Of a DNA stretch of 35,093 bases, positions 32,824-35,093 are shown piece after piece. The DNA is from Acanthamoeba castellanii str. Neff (lineage: Eukaryota > Discosea > Longamoebia > Acanthamoebidae): positions 266,084 through 301,176 of the forward strand of contig NW_004457372.1 in assembly GCF_000313135.1 (NCBI RefSeq), given 5' to 3'. A program made the position numbers and the translations under genes. Each line of letters opens with the position of its first letter. The stretch's first letter is position 1. The notes below the pieces were generated by a model. That model saw only the letters and a program-made list of their open reading frames with translations, was not told the DNA's origin and searched no databases.

Positions 32824-32854
32824 CCAAATAAAGAAGACCCTTTTATTTATTTGG
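32824..32854. terminator. Hairpin carrying AATAAA on both strands
   Basis: CCAAATAAA (32824-32832) and TTTATTTGG (32846-32854) are perfect inverted repeats. AATAAA is thus present on the plus strand for TMCO1 (32827-32832) and also on the minus strand, so the element could end transcripts from both directions. Confidence 0.6.
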
Positions 32855-33337
32855 CCAATCCTTTTTTTAAGGTCCTATTTGTGCAGTTATGTCGTGTCGT
32901 GCGTCGTGTGTGTCGTGTGTGTGTGGTGTCGTGTATGTGGCCCACGGCTCGTTCACCAACGACGTGGAGGCCTTGTCCATGTACGCTTCTCTGCCTCCGC
33001 CGCACACAGCACGACACGACACGACACGCAGTGCGGCGCGATTCATCAGTCGCGCACACACAGTCTCCGCTTGTTCGTGGACTTCCTGCATCCCGCTCCA
33101 ATAAACACGAGGTTCCAGTGCGCTGCCTGAGGACACCGGTTTTGTGCGTGCGGTTGTGTTCTCACACGTTTGCTGTGTTGGTGGGTTGTAGGGAGCGCTG
33201 AGCGGAGTCGCTCGACGTGCTGGTGCCGCCCGATCCCAACCACCCCTTACGCACGCAGGTACTTCTTTCACGACACACACCACACACACGACACTTCTTC
33301 CCGCATAAACAAACAAACCAACTGCCCAACAATCCAG
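32855..33337. other. Intergenic stretch with exon-like fragments, no complete gene
   Basis: Starts with a TGTCG simple repeat (32887-32935). Three plus-strand pieces look coding: about 32930-32980 (YVAHGSFTNDVEALSM, ending at a GTAC donor-like site), 33062-33110 (LRLFVDFLHPAPINTR, preceded by CACACACAG), and 33196-33258 (LDVLVPPDPNHPLRTQ, ending CAG/GTAC). No start codon, no continuous frame between all three and no recognisable family. They may be remnants of a lost gene, or the remains of exons of one whose frame I cannot rebuild. Confidence 0.3.
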
Positions 33338-33343
33338 TTTATT
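33338..33343 (-). terminator. AATAAA poly(A) signal of the secreted-protein gene
   Basis: AATAAA on the minus strand, 22 nt after the stop codon at 33365. Confidence 0.6.
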
Positions 33344-33364
33344 TATGGCTGTTATTTGGGCTGC

Positions 33365-34075
33365 CTAGAAGCCACCGACGATGAAGCGACCACTGTCCCG
33401 GTCCCACGAGAGGAGGACCTTGTCGGTGGAGTCGTTGAAGGTGACCAGGGTCATCTGGGAGCGGGCCACGCGCTTCAGGTTCTGGGTCATGGTGCCGGGC
33501 GCAGTGCGGGCGCCGATGAAGATGTAGAAGCTGGTGCTCGACGGGAAGACCTCGTACTCGTCTCCAATCATCTCGCAGGCGAACAGTGGGGGCATGACGG
33601 TCCATCGGTTGTTGACCTGGATGTCTTGGGCCAGACCGAACGCGAGCGCGCCCGTGTCGTTGTTGAAGACGGCCAGCTCGTTCTGGGCCAGCCAATCGCG
33701 AGGCTGGCGAGTGTCGAACAATCCGTCGTGAAAGCCGTAGAGGAAGCCCAGGTCGACGTGGTTGCGCCAGTTGCCCATGAAGATCTGGCGGCCCTCGGCC
33801 AACGTGGTGACGCTGGCGTAGATCGAAATGCCCCTCGTCTCGTTCCAGGAGAGGTAGTTGTGGATGAAGGGGCTGGTAACCGCGGCCCACACGGTGCTCC
33901 AGCAGCCTGGCGGGGCCTGCTGGGCCAGCAGAATGGCCTGCTGCGATTCGTGCAGTTCGGTCAAGGTGACAGGGTCCAGATCGATTTGGACCTGGTAACT
34001 GGCCGCGCTGCAGGTAGTAGCTAGAGCAAGGGCCAGGACCGCCACCACGAGAAGGAACCTACCGGTGTGCGTCAT
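33365..34075 (-). CDS. Secreted protein of unknown family
   Basis: Single exon, 236 residues, ATG 34075 to TAG. The first 25 residues form a classic signal peptide (MTHTG-R, then a Leu/Ala/Val core, then CSA-A cleavage-like site). The mature part has three N-glycosylation sequons (NETR, NDTG, NDST), two cysteines (PPGCWS and FACEM, possible disulfide), and many aromatic beta-strand-like segments (GISIYASV, FIFIGARTAP-type, GRFIVGGF at the C-terminus). No transmembrane segment follows and no GPI signal is evident. I do not recognise the fold; an extracellular beta-rich domain is a guess. The upstream in-frame codons lack an ATG, which fixes the start. Confidence 0.82.
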   Translation of the reverse strand: MTHTGRFLLVVAVLALALATTCSAASYQVQIDLDPVTLTELHESQQAILLAQQAPPGCWSTVWAAVTSPFIHNYLSWNETRGISIYASVTTLAEGRQIFMGNWRNHVDLGFLYGFHDGLFDTRQPRDWLAQNELAVFNNDTGALAFGLAQDIQVNNRWTVMPPLFACEMIGDEYEVFPSSTSFYIFIGARTAPGTMTQNLKRVARSQMTLVTFNDSTDKVLLSWDRDSGRFIVGGF

Positions 34076-34533
34076 ACTTGTGCTTCTGTTGGAAAACAAC
34101 AACAGGCAGTTTTCTTGCGGTCAGGCCCGACAACCGGGGTTTGGACAATTTGCCCACTGGCCTATTAATTGCCGATCCAATAGCCGCAAGTCAAAGGTCC
34201 GGAAAGTTCCGTGACGAGCCCAATTCCTGCTCCTTTTCCAAGGCCGCTGATGATTTTTTCGATCTCCGCCAGTGATCATCACGAAGGGTGGGTGTGTGTG
34301 GTTCAGTGCACACAAGGCTGCAGCAGGTAAGGTTAAAGCCTGGCAACGTGGCATGCAGCACACATGAGCTCAGAAAAGTGGAATAATGATGGCTGGGGAG
34401 GGAAGTGGAAAGTTCTACTGGTTGGGCTTGTGTGGGAGAAGAGGAAGTGGGTGGTCGTGCACTTTTAAACTCAGCCTGCGTTGTGCAAGCACACGACTTG
34501 TTGTGGTCGTTGTTGTTGTTGTTAGAGGGGGGG
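34076..34533. other. Upstream region of secreted-protein gene; no gene seen
   Basis: Lower GC than the coding regions, with a GTT repeat (34509-34521) and a G run. It must contain the promoter of the minus-strand gene. I see no reliable open frame or RNA gene. Confidence 0.4.
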
Positions 34534-34854
34534 TCAAGAACACACGACACACACGACACACACACGACACTTCGCCGGCGCCACCGCAGCACCTTCAACC
34601 AGCGTATCAGAAGGAATGGGCTGCGGGCGACGTGCGGAGGCGGAGGCGGAGGCGGCAGAGGAGGAGCAGCAGCCGCAGCCGCAGCAGGCGCTGGCAGGTC
34701 GGCGGCACGTTGGTCGGCAGCGCGTTGGTCGGTGGCACATTGGTCGGCAGCGCGTTGGTCGGCCTGGGCTGCTTTTCGCTCCAGTCGGCGTCGGCGCAGT
34801 CGTGACTGCAAGGTCGTCCTTGAGCTTGCGTAGCGCTCTGCGCACGCTCTCCAT
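34534..34854 (-). CDS. Doubtful Pro/Ala-rich open frame
   Basis: From ATG 34854 a minus-strand frame starts MESVRRALRKLKDDLAV, which looks like a helical N-terminus. It then enters repeat-derived, Cys/Arg/Pro-rich sequence. The other minus frame across the same bases is Ala/Pro-rich (ADQRA repeats, then PPLPPPPPPPH) and equally plausible if a short intron is removed after the first exon. No family match. Either a fast-evolving low-complexity protein or chance. Confidence 0.2.
   Translation of the reverse strand: MESVRRALRKLKDDLAVTTAPTPTGAKSSPGRPTRCRPMCHRPTRCRPTCRRPASACCGCGCCSSSAASASASARRPQPIPSDTLVEGAAVAPAKCRVCVVCVVCS
34701..34760. repeat. Four 15-bp tandem units (alternating as two 30-bp pairs)
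   Basis: GGCAGCGCGTTGGTC and GGYGGCACRTTGGTC alternate, giving exactly 4 x 15 bp. The 15-bp period keeps frame on both strands (GSALV/GGTLV on plus; five-residue ADQRA-type units on minus), as in a coding minisatellite. Confidence 0.85.
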
Positions 34855-34918
34855 GTTCACTGCACGTGTCAGTGCAACAGGAGCCACAGATGATGAAGGA
34901 GGAGGAGGCCGAGATGGA

Positions 34919-35051
34919 GGCCCTGATGATGACCAGGGCGACCTGAGGCTTGGGCAAGCAAGGACAGTGGGCGGAAAGTTGAGGTGGGGTGATGGGGGTG
35001 CCAAGGCCCACCTTGCCCAAGCCTCAGGTCCCCCTGGTCATCATCAGGGCC
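34919..35051. repeat. 40-bp inverted repeat at window edge (39/40 identical)
   Basis: Bases 34919-34958 and 35012-35051 are reverse complements with one mismatch, separated by 53 bp. A second pair, 34960-34977 and 35076-35093 (17/18), is interlaced with it. The order A-B-A'-B' is not that of a simple hairpin. Confidence 0.9.
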
Positions 35052-35093
35052 TCATCATCCCCCTGGCCAGCAGGGTTTCCACCCACTGTCCTT

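Overview
The window reads as nuclear DNA of a free-living amoebozoan, most likely Acanthamoeba or a close relative. This rests on GC-rich codon use, dense short spliceosomal introns (about 45-450 nt), very short intergenic distances, and a eukaryotic gene set (histone H4, TRAF7, Furry, SCAI, SUV3, TMCO1) whose proteins match the metazoan family lengths. No bacterial operon, phage or IS signature is present. The species is inferred from style and not proven by any sequence here.

Layout, left to right. A truncated mitochondrial carrier gene (minus) is divergent from an intronless histone H4 gene (plus). A TRAF7-type RING/zinc-finger/WD40 E3 ligase gene (plus) then converges on a small F-box-like gene (minus), with 25 bp between their stop codons. 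A 40-exon Furry/Mor2/Tao3 gene (minus, 5657-17397) fills a third of the window. I could follow its frame through every junction to a 2363-residue protein, and the 280-bp run of N lies inside one of its introns. A fascin-like beta-trefoil gene (minus) is divergent from cytosolic cysteinyl-tRNA synthetase (plus). That gene converges on a lysine-rich, chromatin-like protein gene (minus) with three copies of an internal motif. The lysine-rich gene is divergent from SUV3 mitochondrial RNA helicase (plus), and SUV3 converges on SCAI (minus). SCAI is divergent from TMCO1 (plus), which converges on a secreted protein of unknown family (minus). The last kilobase has no clear gene; it ends in a repeat structure cut by the window edge.

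The genes are not a single pathway: they are housekeeping and regulatory genes packed head-to-head and tail-to-tail. Four intergenic stretches of about 200-300 bp (1098-1295, 19580-19782, 23621-23824, 31450-31743) must serve as two-way promoters. Points of most interest are the lysine-rich triple-repeat protein, the perfect 28-bp palindrome with a heat-shock-element core in the promoter it shares with SUV3, the high share of GC-AG introns (9 of about 89 by my hand annotation), the lengthened histone H4 tail, and the inverted/tandem repeat at the right edge. All exon boundaries were placed by hand from GT/GC...AG sites, frame continuity and family similarity; none is supported by transcript data.
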